Shown: positions 22,713-34,030, numbered from the stretch's first letter. The stretch is DNA of 64,000 nucleotides from Ryuthela nishihirai (GCA_038380435.1 JAWZYU010000013.1:14893901-14957900), one strand, 5' to 3'. Translations and numbers: made by a program. Notes: a model not told the origin generated them from the sequence alone.

Positions 22713-23980
22713 ATTTTACTCACAACAACTATCCCAGTACAACCAAAGATCTCTTTTAGATTAAAATATCAATTGTCAACAATATTAGCTCAGTATTTAA
22801 GACCTCCGAGTTTAAATATTGAACATCAGCATTGTATCATTGAAACTATTCAAAAGTTAATAAAAAGCATCTTGTATCAAACCATTTACATGAATAGAAA
22901 TATTTTATATAATATTTGAATAGAAACAACTAATTGGAATAATAATTATATTTTTCTAGGTTCAAGTATTATTGTCTTAAATAATTTAGAAGAAGAAAAT
23001 ATTGCAAATAAAATCTAATAAAATGAAATACCTAACAAATGCTGGAAAATATCAAAAATAAAAAAAATTAATAAAATTTGTCCTTCATTTCCTTTCCATT
23101 GACCACATTAATTCGAAACAAAATAGAACCTCTACCATATATGTAAAAAATGTTACAAGCAGCTGGATGAAAAATACCAAAAAGTAATGTATTTTATAAG
23201 TAAATTGGTTTTATTTACGGCAGCTGTTAGGTATGTATACACTACTATAAAGAATGAAATGCTACTTTGTATTCTATACATGACATATGTGATTTATATC
23301 TAAAATGCAGAACAGCTCTAGTGAATGAAATGAAATGCAATCATTGTCAAATGTTTCTTGGATACCAAAGGGGGCATGGCACTTTCGCAGTCGGCATCAG
23401 CATCTAGTACAGGAAATGGCTCACATGCTTCCTCCTGTTCTTCATACATCCATGAGTTGAATGGGTTTCATTATGTTGAATGGTGGCAAGTTCCGAGATC
23501 TCCTCAGGAACATTGAGGAAATCCAATTCTAGGATAACATCCTGTATGGAATTCAGTGTTTTATAGGACAACACTGATTCCACTTCACTAACAGCTGTTA
23601 CCTTCAAGAGCAACTAGTAGTGTTTTGGACTGGTCTCCTCGAGCAAGTCACCAGATCTTAGGCACTAACAAATTTTGATGAATTCACAAGGCCTTTCAAA
23701 CCTTTGTGATGGTCCACCCATTCACTTTTACTTTTCCTTAACCAGCTTTACTTTATTTACCTTATATTTATCACTTTGAGGATTATTTCAATTAGACTTA
23801 ATCACATTTATTTCTTCCGATCCGCTAAAGGAGTTGAACATGCACAACTCTGACTTTTGATTGACAGCTGCTAATGCGTACGTATAGGACACATTAGGAC
23901 ATACATTTAGGTCTTGTGTCATAGCTAGCATGAGCACGTGATCGCAAGATTATGCAAATGTTTTAACTAGCGTGCAACAC
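22713..23980. other. Intronic sequence with one unexplained minus-strand frame
   Basis: A minus-strand frame at 23613-23404 encodes 69 residues rich in acidic positions (SVLSYKTLNSIQDVILELDF, then PEEISELATI). Its tone recalls the acidic N-terminal regions of some transposases, but I cannot assign it. The block at about 23820-24060 is richer in CpG than its surroundings. Confidence 0.3.
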
Positions 23981-23999
23981 ACGTGTCAGTTGTACGCCA

Positions 24000-24720
24000 C
24001 ATGGAATACTAAGTGACATTAGGTCACGGAGGGAGTCAGTAGAGAGTGTCAGTAAGAGGAAGGATATTAGTAGAGATGAAGCTTTTAGATGCTCACACTC
24101 AGTATATATGGTGAGTCTTGAATTTTTTGGAAATAAACTTTGTTATATGAATATTTTGACTTTGCTTTTTTTTTTTTCACTTGAGCAACATTGGGTTGTT
24201 TTACCTCTGAGCGGAACTTTTTTGCACACAATGGGCTAAATGGCCAGGTCACATGGACCCCGAAGGCTCAGAGAAGGTTGGGGAGGGGACCCACTGGAAC
24301 AGCTGTTGGGAGACAGATGGTAGCCTCCCGTCAAGGCCATCCAGTGTGTTCTTTAACATGCACAGGGTATGGCTCTCCCACACACAGGGCCACGGCGTAA
24401 TGTCCCACCAACGGACGGTGGCCTTTCCAAGCTCATTGGTGTCCCCTACTGACTCTGGGCAGGGCGGGGAATTTTGCAGAGATAAATCTCAATGCTGACC
24501 CAGCTGGGACTCGAACCTGGGAACTACAGTTTACGAGCCTGGCGCGCTACTGACTGAGCCACCCATGCCCCTCTCTTGAGCAATAATTGATTTTTGATTA
24601 AGATATAATTTTAAAAATTTGACAATTTTTTGATTTCTTACTCAATAAGTAATGGCCATACACTTAACGAACCCTCATTTAACTTTATTTGTCAAGTTAA
24701 CATTGCCTGGCACCCGATAT
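24000..24720 (+). mobile_element. Possible LTR-retrotransposon remnant interrupted by SINE-1
   Basis: Excluding the SINE at 24189-24574, the sequence has a TATA-like CAGTATATATGG near 24100, an AATAAA-type signal near 24131, and then, after the SINE, GTTAACATTGCCTGGCACCC near 24706. Order and spacing resemble the R-U5 part of an LTR followed by a tRNA primer-binding-like TGGCACCCGA. No second LTR, gag or pol was seen, so this is a suggestion only. Confidence 0.3.
24189..24574 (-). mobile_element. SINE-1 copy with target-site duplication
   Basis: This reverse-oriented, full-length copy is flanked by CTTGAGCAA at 24180-24188 and 24575-24583. The minus-strand head GGGGCATGGGTGGCTCAGTC and box B GGTTCGAGTCCCAGC are intact. 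It sits within the possible LTR remnant. Confidence 0.95.
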
Positions 24721-26070
24721 GCTATCCGGAGTTCTAATTAAATTGGATCAGTCAAAAAATCCAAAGAGAAAAAGTTTAATATTCTTTTGGAACGTTACAC
24801 CTTCATTGATCCTGTCATGGGTGCCGAGTCAACTTGGATTCTCAATATCCTTGTTTGTGGTGATCCAGGTCAATGAAGATTAAAGTTAGGTTTTGCCAAA
24901 GACTGGACTTTACTTCTATAGTACTGTTCAGCCGTGATAGTGGTAAAACATCGCTTTATCCCAATAGATGTAGTGCATTATTGCGAAGCACTTGGGTCAT
25001 GTCATTAATTGTATTACACCTTTATTGTTATAAAAGGGAGCCATGTTTTTAATTATTGGTCATTCACTGAATGGATGACTAGGAACTGAGGTACAGAAGA
25101 TGCAAAAGCAAAACAACTGGAAGAAGCTAGATCTTTATGCCAGGTGCTTTTCACTGATGAGACAGAAGAATGAATTTAAAAATTTGATATTTAGTATCTG
25201 TAGTCCCCACCTACCACAAAAACCAACAAGGGAATGTGCAGTTGGACAGCATGGATCCATTGGGATCATATCCATATAGGCAGGGAGTGAGATCCTGTAC
25301 TGGGACCTTGGCAAGAAACTCCTTTGGACTGCACGTTGACTCAAGCAGTTTCAACCCACAAGAAGACCTGGTGGGCTAAACACAGCAGCTGATTGCTCCT
25401 GGGAGGGCCAATTTCAAATAAAAGTAAAAAAATACCACAAAATACTGATAATGTACAGTGAGTGTAGGCACAATGCAAGAGCAACAGAATGGCTGTTCGT
25501 GAATAGGAAAGCTATCCCAAAGCATACAAAGTACATATTCCAAGCTTTACATACCCATAGCATACATGTCTTACCAAGAAACAATTTCTGAAATCAATGC
25601 CTTTGCCAGTCATAATGCCCATAATAATTTTGAATTCACTTCACAACAACATAAATGCAAACATATATAGGATTTTGCCCAAAATTCCTTGGAGATGTAA
25701 GTGCAGATTGATGTAAATTGAACTGATACATACATCAGTGATTTTCTGCATACCAATATATATATAACATAAAAACTTATTTTGGCCATAATTCTTGCAG
25801 AAACGCATCTGGAAGTCAGTGACATCATTAAAAATAGACCACGAGAATTTGCTTTATCATTAAATAATGAATTTGGTTAAGGTTTTATGATGCAAATTCA
25901 ATAACAAATTTATTTTTGAACATATCAGTTATTTTCAACACTGTTTACATATGGAAAATACTATTACAACAAATCTGATTTCATAAAAAAAATGATTTTT
26001 GCTTGCTAACCAACAAGGTAAATAAAAATTTGAATAATTACAATAAAATGTAAGATAATTAAAACTATAA
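24720..26070. other. Intronic sequence, no certain feature
   Basis: The block at about 25080-25430 is more complex and less AT-rich than its flanks and gives broken plus- and minus-strand frames. I do not recognise a family. Confidence 0.35.
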
Positions 26071-26075
26071 CTTAC

Positions 26076-26112
26076 CATGTAAGTAATCAGCTAAATCACC
26101 GCCATTACAGTA
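26076..26112 (-). CDS. Atg1: Atg1/ULK kinase, YCNGGDLADYL hinge exon
   Basis: A 37-nt microexon encodes YCNGGDLADYLH plus one base. This is the hinge and helix alpha-D signature of Atg1/ULK kinases (human ULK1 has the same YCNGGDLADYL). The acceptor TTTAG follows 26112 and the donor GTAAGTT is at 26075 downwards. Automated gene finders could easily miss an exon this short. It is flanked by introns of about 7.5 and 8.4 kb. Confidence 0.95.
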
Positions 26113-26589
26113 CTAAATGAGAAAAATTTATTACTAAGTTTCATTTCAGTGACATACTTCAAAGAACATTTCTGCAAAATATTTATTAATAATGCAAGCT
26201 AATAATAGAGTAATTAAGCACTGAAATTTAAGCTAGAGTTTTGAAGAAAAATGAAGTTAAAAATTATATAACAGATACCAGAAATAATTCCATAAAATCT
26301 CTAAAAATCCAATGAATTATGTAAAGAATCAGTTGGCTTCTATTTAACACAGGGACAATGGCAATTTTTAATTAGCAGAACAAAATGAAATTACCAAATA
26401 GTTATGAGCAAGCTAATGGCATATTCTGAAATCAGTGTATAAATTAACATGCTCACAACTAATTTAAAAGTCATATTCCAAGCTCTAACATCTGTACAAT
26501 CAGGCATTAAAGCCACATAAACATAGCCAATGTGTTTGACTCCATATTCTCAATGAAATTTATAATTAAAAACAAATTCTAAATTAAAT

Positions 26590-27760
26590 CACTATCATGA
26601 CATGCAATATGTTCACTCAATAGCAATTGATGAATACTGAAGAAAGCAAAACAATGTACAATTCTGCATTACAAATTTGTTACATTATGAGCAAATGTTT
26701 CTACATAAACTTAATATGGTCATTCATCGGCAGTGATAGAGATAGGATTTTATTCACTTTCTACATCTGTACTAAAATAAACTGTCTATAGACAATTGTT
26801 TAATTTTATATTTGAGAGGTAAAACCATGCATCAAAAGAATTTCCCACAGAAATTAAAACTTAAATAACAAGTTTTGTTTCAAACCATTTAATAAAATTT
26901 GCATTTTAAAAGTCTGCATAATAATTATTTCAATATTAGGCAATTATGAATAACTTTTATGAAAGATAATTTATTGCTAAATATTCCAGCTTCCAAAACT
27001 CTTAAATACTGAATGATTTAAATAGATTTCATTATGATCTTTAATTTACTTTCAGTCATATTTTCCCATGAAATGCATATTTTAACAGTTATTTGAGTTT
27101 CGACGTTAGATTCCCATTGAGATAACATGAATTTTCGAACAATTTACCTAGAACCTACCAAAATGGAAAATTTCCATGTCATCTCAATAGGAATCTAACA
27201 TCAAAGCTCTGTAACTTTTAAAACATGCATTTCATGGGAAAATGTGACTGATGATAAAATAAAAATCATAATCAAATATATTTATATCTCAATTTTCAAC
27301 ATTATTCATTCAGCAATTAACGAGTTATGGAAGTCTAAAAATTTAACAATAAATATCTTTCGTAAAAGTTATTCATAATTGCCTAATATTAAAATAATCC
27401 TTACACTAACTTTTAAAATGCATATTTTATTAAATGGTTTGAAACAATACTTATTTAAGTTTTAATTAATAGCTGAGGGAAATTCTTCTGACATTATGCT
27501 TTACCTCTCAAAGACAAAATTAAATAATTGTCTACAGACAGTTAATTTAAGTATATAAAATTCTATCTTTATCACTGTGCTGAACTAATGCTGTGATGAA
27601 TTAGCCATGATGAATTGACAGGACAACACTTAATACCTGGTAATCATCTCCAATATTGGCCATTTTAAAGCTAGTGCATTACACATTTCATTTTTACAAG
27701 AACTCTGTCAATGTATTTGAAGAATGATTAGTATAAACAAAAGTTAGGTACCAAGAGTAA
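26590..27760 (+). repeat. Dispersed repeat split by a fold-back element
   Basis: 26590-26716 and 27636-27760 are collinear with the continuous copy at 13930-14150: TACTGAAGAAAGCAAAACAA, CAAATTTGTTAC, TTTCTACATAAA on the left, and GCTAGTGCATTACACATTTC, ACAAGAACT on the right. The 0.9 kb in between is absent from the other copy. Confidence 0.6.
26717..27627. mobile_element. Fold-back transposon with about 390-bp arms
   Basis: The left arm (about 26740-27125) is the imperfect reverse complement of the right arm (about 27165-27580). Paired blocks include TTTAATTTTATATTTGAGAG, TTTCAAACCATTTAATAAAA, AATATTAGGCAATTATGAAT and TTTTCCCATGAAATGCAT. The element is bounded by the 8-bp direct repeat ACTTAATA at 26709-26716 and 27628-27635. 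It has no coding capacity. An 8-bp duplication would fit the hAT superfamily, but the ends do not show a standard hAT terminus, so the class is open. Confidence 0.75.
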
Positions 27761-28169
27761 TTCCCCTAGATGATTTCTTATCTTTGTATATTAAAATAAT
27801 AGTAAAATAAAAAACAATAGTTGCAGTGAGCTGATTGTTAATAAATTTGAATGAAATCACAGACTTTAGTTTGTTTTCAGATATTTTAATGCTTATTTAC
27901 ACAACTTTTCAGTTTCAAATTTCTTGAATTTCCACATGCTTCTCTTATAGTTAAAAAAATTTTCAATGCATTGAATTACATGTATTTCAATATAGAGCAA
28001 TAACAGTGAATAGCTACTTAATATTATTAATTTGCTCTTTTCCACCCAAAGTTAAGTGAAATAACATTAAATATATTCAAAAATATGTGGTTATAATCTT
28101 GATGTGAGTCAAAGGATCAGATATATATATATATTTCATATTATACTGAATAGCCTTAAACCTTCTAGG

Positions 28170-28465
28170 TTGGGTTGTTTTACCTCTGAGCGGCACTTTT
28201 TTGCACACCATGGGCTAAATGGTCAGGTCACAAAGACCCCGAAGGCTCAGAGAAGATTGGGGAAGGGGACCCACTGGAACAGCTGTTGGGTGACAGATGA
28301 TAGCCTCCCATCAAGGCCATCCAGTGTGTTCTTTAACGAGCACAGGGTATGGCTCTCCCACACACGGGACCACGACTTAATATCCCATCCGACGGGTGAT
28401 GGCCTTTTCAAGCCCATTGGTGTCCCCTACTGACCATGGGCAGGGCGGGGAGTTTTGTGGAGAAT
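28170..28465 (-). mobile_element. SINE-1 copy, 5' truncated, with target-site duplication
   Basis: It is reverse oriented, with its 3' end at 28170 (TTGGGTTGTTTTACC) and lacking the tRNA head. It is flanked by TTAAACCTTCTAGG (28156-28169) and TTAACCCTTCTAGG (28466-28479), a 14-bp duplication with one mismatch. The target is itself the end of the TTAA-type repeat at 28470-28790. Confidence 0.92.
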
Positions 28466-28469
28466 TTAA

Positions 28470-28790
28470 CCCTTCTAGGGTCCACATCAATTATATATGT
28501 TGATAGAATATGAAGTGGACAGCCAGAAATGGACCGATGTTTTTAGTAGGAACTTCAATTTAAAAAAAATAGCAATTATGGTTTTAAAGTTCTTTTATCT
28601 CATAAAAATACATAATTCTAGCTTGAAAAATAATACCTTTATTCAACTGATGTATGTTTTAGTCAGCTATGATAAAAATAATTTGTTGAAGCAATCAGAT
28701 CACAATTTTTTAGGCCCTACATACAACAAAACTGATTTGCTTGTTTCTTATTTTCTTCATTGAAGCTTCTAATTTAAGCTTATAAGCAAT
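28470..28790 (+). mobile_element. End of the TTAA-flanked (piggyBac-like) repeat family
   Basis: TTAA at 28466-28469 is followed by CCCTTCTAGGG. Further in, GTTTTTAGTAGGAAC, AATAGCAATTATGG, CTCATAAAAATACATAATTC, GATTTGCTTGTTTC and CTTCTAATTTAAGCTT are collinear with the reverse complement of 8565-8902 and with 63878-64000. The far end of the element was not found. A SINE-1 has inserted exactly at this terminus. Confidence 0.6.
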
Positions 28791-29579
28791 GGCAGACTGG
28801 GCTGCTGCAACACTGGAAGATTTCCCAATAGACTAGTCACAAAATCTTAGCAAAAGACTGGCCGTTCATTCTTAATTAAAAAATAATGGGAGAACCATGG
28901 TTAAATTCAGTGAATTGGTTAGAAGAAAATGTAAAAAAAAAATGGAATTGAAATCTCCATGGGCCATGGGGTGTAGGCCTTCGGGCCAGAGTTGCAAAAT
29001 ACAGGTAGTAGGCAGACACAAAAGAAGAGGTTATTGCTTCACATTGATGCAAAACAGAAAAATATTGGGGGGGAAAAGTAAAAATGTGAATCACAAAAAT
29101 TATATATCATGTTGAAGTCAATTATCCAATGTATCTGTAATTGCCATTTTTAAATAATTCAAACATTTTTTTACTCCTAAAGCTATTGAAAAATGCAATT
29201 TTTCCAACTAAAAACAATGTTTTTTAAAGATTAATTTTGATATCTTTATTTCCAACTATTCTAAAACATCTGAAAAGTATTTTTTTTTTCTCTTTACAGT
29301 GGCATAAAGAAATATGTGTGAAAACTGTTTTGTTGGCATGCTTTTTGTGACACAGTGAAAAGACAGATAAAAACCTTTCACATAGAGTTAAAAATAGTAA
29401 AATTTCTACATGATTCCCAAGCTAAATTTCATATTAGGCTAATCTTCAGATTGTAACCTTTGTAAACTGCAAAAAATTAGTTGCTCCTAGGTGCTTCCTT
29501 GAGAGAAAAATCTCTTGTGTTATAGTACAGAGACTGTCTAAAGTAAAAAGTCTCTTGTTACATCAATGACAAGGCAAGA
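28790..29579. other. Intronic sequence without identified feature
   Basis: No gene or certain repeat is seen. Confidence 0.4.
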
Positions 29580-29775
29580 TTTAAGTTTTGAAACAACTTA
29601 AATACATTTTTCTGTGGGAAAATGTGACAAATGAGTTGAATACATGAATGAAAACTTTGAGAATCTGTATTTTCAGCAATGTTCATCGAATATTTAAAGA
29701 GTTCTGGTAGCAGAAACAATGCACAGCTTAGTGCTAATCTTAACAGTTTTAAAATTTCTAAGAAATGCTCCATAT
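29580..29775 (-). repeat. Diverged arm of the 26.7-kb fold-back family
   Basis: On the minus strand GAACTCTTTAAATATTCGATG, then an AACATTGCTGAAAAT block, then CACATTTTCCCACAGAAA and AAGTTGTTTCAAAAC follow the block order of the right arm at 27165-27350. The match is weak but collinear. The 71-residue minus frame across it is therefore not a gene. Confidence 0.45.
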
Positions 29776-30368
29776 ACTTATCATATCTTTATTTCAAACC
29801 ATTTGTTATAATAATGTTTTTATGGACTGTTCAGATGTTAACACTGAACTGGTAGTACAAAAACTTCGTCCCGAAGAGAGAATCTGAAAATGAATACTAC
29901 TGGCTGGTGAAATAACTAACAACCATGAGTTACATAATACAATAAAACATTTCAGGGTGAAGTTTTTTTTCATGTAATTATGGACAGCATAATAAGTTCA
30001 ACTGAATGATATTTTCAAAATCATACCAAATTATTTGCTGACATCCAGTGACAGATTACCATACACATGCTCACCTGGGGCCTTCACATTCAGAGAGCCT
30101 CAAAAGAGTTAAAACTCTTTTTCTTTTCAACATTTTAATTCAGTAAAATTATATAATACATATTAAATTTTTTATGTATTTGTCTAGTTAAATTTATTTA
30201 ACCTGCTGCACACATTTTTGCCAGTTGTAAAACTAAATTTTGATTGAGTACTCCCCCCTTTGACAGTTGAGGGCTTCTTGTAACTTTTGCTTCTGAAGCC
30301 TTCAGATGCCTTAATACACTATTTTTCAGATCCAAAAACTTTTAAAAAAATGTTTCTCTGGAAAATTG

Positions 30369-30885
30369 TGTGAATTTCTGGGGGTCCTGCCATTGCCTAC
30401 CTTGTGAATGGAGTAGTACATTGTGAGTAATATGTTAATGGTGGAAAGCTATGAATGAACTTATCAATGGAAAAAGTTATCAATGAACATATATTTCACA
30501 CCAAACTTTTGGTGTGTATTTAACTAGTATTATATAATAGCTGTAATTCCAGACAGACAAATGAACATCATAAGTGGGAGAAATTATCAGTTTCCCTGTG
30601 GTTCCATGACTACTTGAGCATGGGTCCCAAATTTGGTAGGGTGATCCCCCACTTAGTTCTAGTCCTGTTGGGTTAACAGATCAGGTTCCTAGCTACTGTG
30701 GGTCAGGAGTAATCCCTCAAGAAGCACATAAAATTTCTGGAGGCTCTGCCATCACCTACCATTCCACCATACTTACTCACATTGTGAGTAGTATGGTGGA
30801 AAACTGTGAATGAAGTTACCAGTGGACTATATTTTGTGTCAAACTTTTGACAGGTTTAACTAATTATGTATAATTTCTAAATTAC
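30369..30885 (+). repeat. Direct repeat, two units about 365 bp apart
   Basis: Unit 1 (about 30369-30530) and unit 2 (about 30735-30885) share AATTTCTGG-GG-CTGCCAT, CACATTGTGAGTA-TATG, GTGGAAA-CT-TGAATGAA and TCAAACTTTTG...GTTTAACTA. Unit 2 contains a hairpin at 30764-30799 (CCACCATACT paired with AGTATGGTGG). Its nature is unknown. Confidence 0.6.
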
Positions 30886-31249
30886 ATTATTTCATTCAAT
30901 TGTCATTGTGCTGTGCTATTCAATGAAGGTACTATTAATATTAAAAAATACATAATTCATCCAATATTGAATTATATAACATATCTGTGGAAGATGCACA
31001 ATTTTCCCCCAGCAGAAATTGGCACTAAGGTAAGAAACAGTTGTATTTTACCACTGCCAATGGAAAGTACAAAGAGTATTTTGATGACTTAGAGTGGCAG
31101 ATCACAGAAATAAATCAATAACATCAAAAGTGATCTAGTGAGACAGCTTACTACTATTTGCTTGTAATGTATTATTTGGGTATGGCTATTTCAGAATTAG
31201 GCAGAGTTGACAGAAAGTTATTAATTTCAATCTGACTTATTTTAGGAAA

Positions 31250-31449
31250 TAAATTACCCCTCGAACAGCTGTTTACCATAGAGGTCTGGCCGGAGTCTGT
31301 CAGGTAATATTCCGTAGAGAAGATCTGTGAAGACGGTGAGACCTCAGCAGAAGGACAACAAAAGAAATAATACAGCCCCGCTTTATCCGGGGCTTGAACC
31401 CAGGTCCTTCTGATAAGTAGCCAAGCACAGTAGCCACTCAGCAACCAGG
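31250..31449 (-). mobile_element. SINE-2 copy with tRNA-like head
   Basis: On the minus strand the head GTTGCTGAGTGGCTACTGTG is followed by a box-B type GGGTTCAAGCCCCGG and then the body: CTGCTGAGGTCTCACC, CTGACAGACTCCGG and AACAGCTGTTCGAGGGG. It is complete but diverged. Confidence 0.8.
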
Positions 31450-31965
31450 TTTTTAGTCTATATTAAATACATTTAACTATTGAGGAAAAGCACCTTCTGT
31501 TGTTAATATTAAAATTATATTACAGGTAAATAGTGTGGCCAAAAAAACAGATTTGAATACAAAACCTAGAATTAATAATAAAACTACATATATGCAATAC
31601 GCTTCATGATTTTCACCCATTTGCTTTTCATAGTGTTTTCAAAAACAAATATGCTTTTTTTTGTTTCATAAATAGCAATTGAAGATATATATATATATAA
31701 GGAATATAACAATTGAGATTCACCCCCACTTCAGCAGGAAATATTTAGAAAAACACTTTTTTTATATATTTAAACATTTAATGTTTACTCACCAATCAAA
31801 AGATTTTATTGAATGTGGGTGGCAGTCGGGTGAGAAAGTGCATATATTACATTCGCATATGCATGCACATACTTATATGAATGCAATAAACAATAGTTTT
31901 AGTTAATGCAATAATTAAGTCTGATGTAACTGAATATTATCAAGCAAAAAAGATTAACAGTATCA
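31450..31965. other. Intronic sequence with a TA microsatellite
   Basis: TATATATATATATA lies near 31686-31700. No gene is seen; short plus-strand frames here have no recognisable similarity. Confidence 0.4.
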
Positions 31966-32114
31966 TACACTGAAGAGCCAAACCATTATGACCAGCATGT
32001 CTTTATGCAAATCGAAGTAACTACAGGTAAACAAAAGCACGTGTGAAGGTCATGAAAAAGTATAAATAACATCTGATACTAAGCTCTGTGAATCATTGTT
32101 ATTCTTGTTCTTCA

Positions 32115-33490
32115 GATGGGAATGGCAATGAACTTAAGTGAGTTTGACAAAGGCAAAACTGTAATGGCCAAATGATTGTGTCAGAGCATTTTCAAGACTG
32201 CAAGGCTTGTGGGGTGCTCACAGTCAGCCATGGTTAGTACCTTCAATAAGTGGTCCAAGCAGGGAAAAACCATGAACCGCCTGCAAGGTGTGGGCCGACC
32301 ACAGCTCATCGATGCTACAGGTGAGCGAAGGCTAACCCATATGGTATGAGCCAACAGAAGGGATATTGTGGCGCAACTTGCCCATAATTTGAATGCTGGT
32401 GACAGGAGTAATGTGTCACAACATACAGTACATCAAACCCTGCTGAAAATGGACTCCAAGTGCCCATGCTAACCTCGGTTCACTGCTGAAAGTGCCTACA
32501 ATGGGCATGCAAACATCAAAACTGGACCTTAAATGATTGGAAGATACAGACAGATACATGCAGTCTGGTCTGAAGAATCTCGCTTCCTGTTGCATCATGT
32601 GGATGGCAGGGTATGTGTGTGTCGTCTACATGGGAAAGTGTTGGCACAAGGATGCACCATGAGATGAAAATAAGCCAGTGGAGGAAGTGTAATGTTTTGG
32701 GCAATGTTCTGCTGGGAAACTTTGGGTCCAGTCATTCATGTGCAGAAATCTATGATGTCTACTACCTACCTAAAAGGGGCAGGGATGGCTCAGTCAGTAG
32801 TGCACCAGGCTCGTAATCTGTAGTTCCCAGATTCGAGTCCCAGCTGGGTCAGCATTGAGATTTATCTCCGCAAAATTCCCCGCCCTGCCCATGGTCAGTA
32901 GGGAACACTGATGGGCTTGGAAAGACCACCGTCCATCGGATGGGACGTTAAGCCGTGTGCAAGAGAGAGACATACCCTGTGCACGTTAAAGAACATGCTG
33001 GATGGTCTTGATGGGAGGCTACCATCTGTCTCCCAACAGCTGTTCCAGTGGGTCTCCTCCCCCAACTTTCTCTAAGCCTTTGGGGTCCATGTGACCGGGC
33101 CATTTTGCCCATGGTGTGCAAAAGAGGTAAAACAACCCAACCCAACCTACCTAAACATCATTGCAGACCAGGTACATCCTTTCATGGCAACAGTGTATCT
33201 CTCTAGTAGTGCCTTCTTTCAGCAGGATAATGCACCATGCCACACTGCCCGGATTGTTCGCAGAATATGAGGAAGACTTCCAGGTATTGCCCTGGTCTCC
33301 AAATTTCCCAGACATCAATCCAATCGAGCATCTGTGATTTGTGTTGGAACAGTATATCTGATCTGCGGTGGCTCAACCATGTAACTTACAAGAGTTAAAG
33401 GATCTGCTGGTAACATGTTGGTACCAGATACCACAAGACACCTTTATAAATCTTGTAGCATACATGCCTCGCTGGGTAAGAACTGTTTAG
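32115..33490 (+). pseudogene. Tc1-like transposase, broken
   Basis: Frame pieces in order are a helix-turn-helix with MNLSEFDKGKTV and NRLQGVGRPQLIDATGERRL, the catalytic part with AVWSEESRF near 32570 (the family's first Asp position reads as Glu) and SGGSVMFWAMFCWETLGP near 32690. After the inserted SINE come the second Asp in FFQQDNAPCHTARIV (33225) and the last third with a PNFPDINPIEHL-like stretch (third catalytic Glu). There are many stops and frameshifts, and the SINE splits the catalytic core. It is clearly dead. Confidence 0.88.
32775..33145 (+). mobile_element. SINE-1 copy nested in Tc1, with target-site duplication
   Basis: This plus-oriented, full-length copy is flanked by ACCTACCTAAA at 32764-32774 and 33146-33156. 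The head GGGATGGCTCAGTCAGTAG and box B AGATTCGAGTCCCAGC are followed by the complete body and the tail CAACCCAACCCAACC. The AACCC-type tail is seen most clearly here. Confidence 0.96.
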
Positions 33491-33626
33491 GTGGCACATG
33501 GAAAACTAACATCATATTAGGCAGGTGGTCATAATGTTTTGGCTCTTTGGTGTACACACGAATATAGATTAAGGACATGAGTTTTAGAGAGAAAAATAAA
33601 AGAAATGCAGAACAAAAATAACTTAC

Positions 33627-33659
33627 CTCCATAACAAGATAAACATGATGAGCAGTTTC
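33627..33659 (-). CDS. Atg1: Atg1/ULK kinase, microexon before the hinge
   Basis: This 33-nt microexon encodes ETAHHVYLVME, the beta-4/beta-5 segment that leads into the hinge (LVMEYCNGG across the splice). The acceptor TTGTAG follows 33659 and the donor GTAAGTTA is at 33626 downwards. It is phase 0 on both sides. It is supported by position and sequence between the ELTELHHENVVALLDCK exon and the YCNGG exon, and by canonical splice sites. The nested Tc1 element at 31968-33552 ends only 74 bp from the donor side. Confidence 0.92.
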
Positions 33660-33971
33660 CTACAATATACATAGTACAAATATTATTATTAATATAATTT
33701 AATTGCAGTACTGAAAGGTAATGTACGATTAAATCTCGCATTATACTAAAATGGTGCTCAAGATTTAAAGATAATGGATAAAAGCATACATAACTCAAAA
33801 AAAGTTACAGCAAATACAATTAAATGTCACATGGAAAGATATTGCAACACTGAGTAACAGCAAATGGAATGATAAAATCAGGTAATATACATGAGTGCTG
33901 CATATGAGAACAAGAACAAGAGTTCCCATAATGGAGATTACAGACGGGGTATGTTAAAAAGGCAAATATCT

Positions 33972-34030
33972 GGTTTAGTGGTTAGTGTACCTGACTCTTA
34001 AGACCAGTGGGGCATGTCCTTGTATAAGTG
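33972..34030 (+). repeat. tRNA-like fragment
   Basis: CTGGTTTAGTGGTTAGTGTA resembles box A, with ACTCTTAAGACC at the anticodon-arm position. The box-B region (GGGGCATGTCC) is poor and no cloverleaf closes. It is probably a decayed SINE head. Confidence 0.35.

Larger units (their letters stand above)
31968..33552 (+). mobile_element. Tc1-like transposon with both ends, carrying a nested SINE-1
   Basis: The left end CACTGAAGAGCCAAACCATT (31968) and right end, read on the opposite strand CACCAAAGAGCCAAAACATT (33552), are inverted repeats flanked by TA on each side (31966-31967, 33553-33554). Removing the SINE-1 at 32775-33145 and one 11-bp target copy leaves about 1.2 kb, the usual size for Tc1-like elements. 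Confidence 0.93.

Noticed and set aside
25135..25344. Minus-strand 69-codon frame
   Set aside because: No family similarity on either strand; the surrounding block is more complex than its flanks but could not be assigned.
28116..28136. TA repeats (also near 2407, 8760, 31686) as a regulatory or CRISPR-like array
   Set aside because: Simple microsatellites without spacers; no CRISPR repeat-spacer pattern exists in the window.
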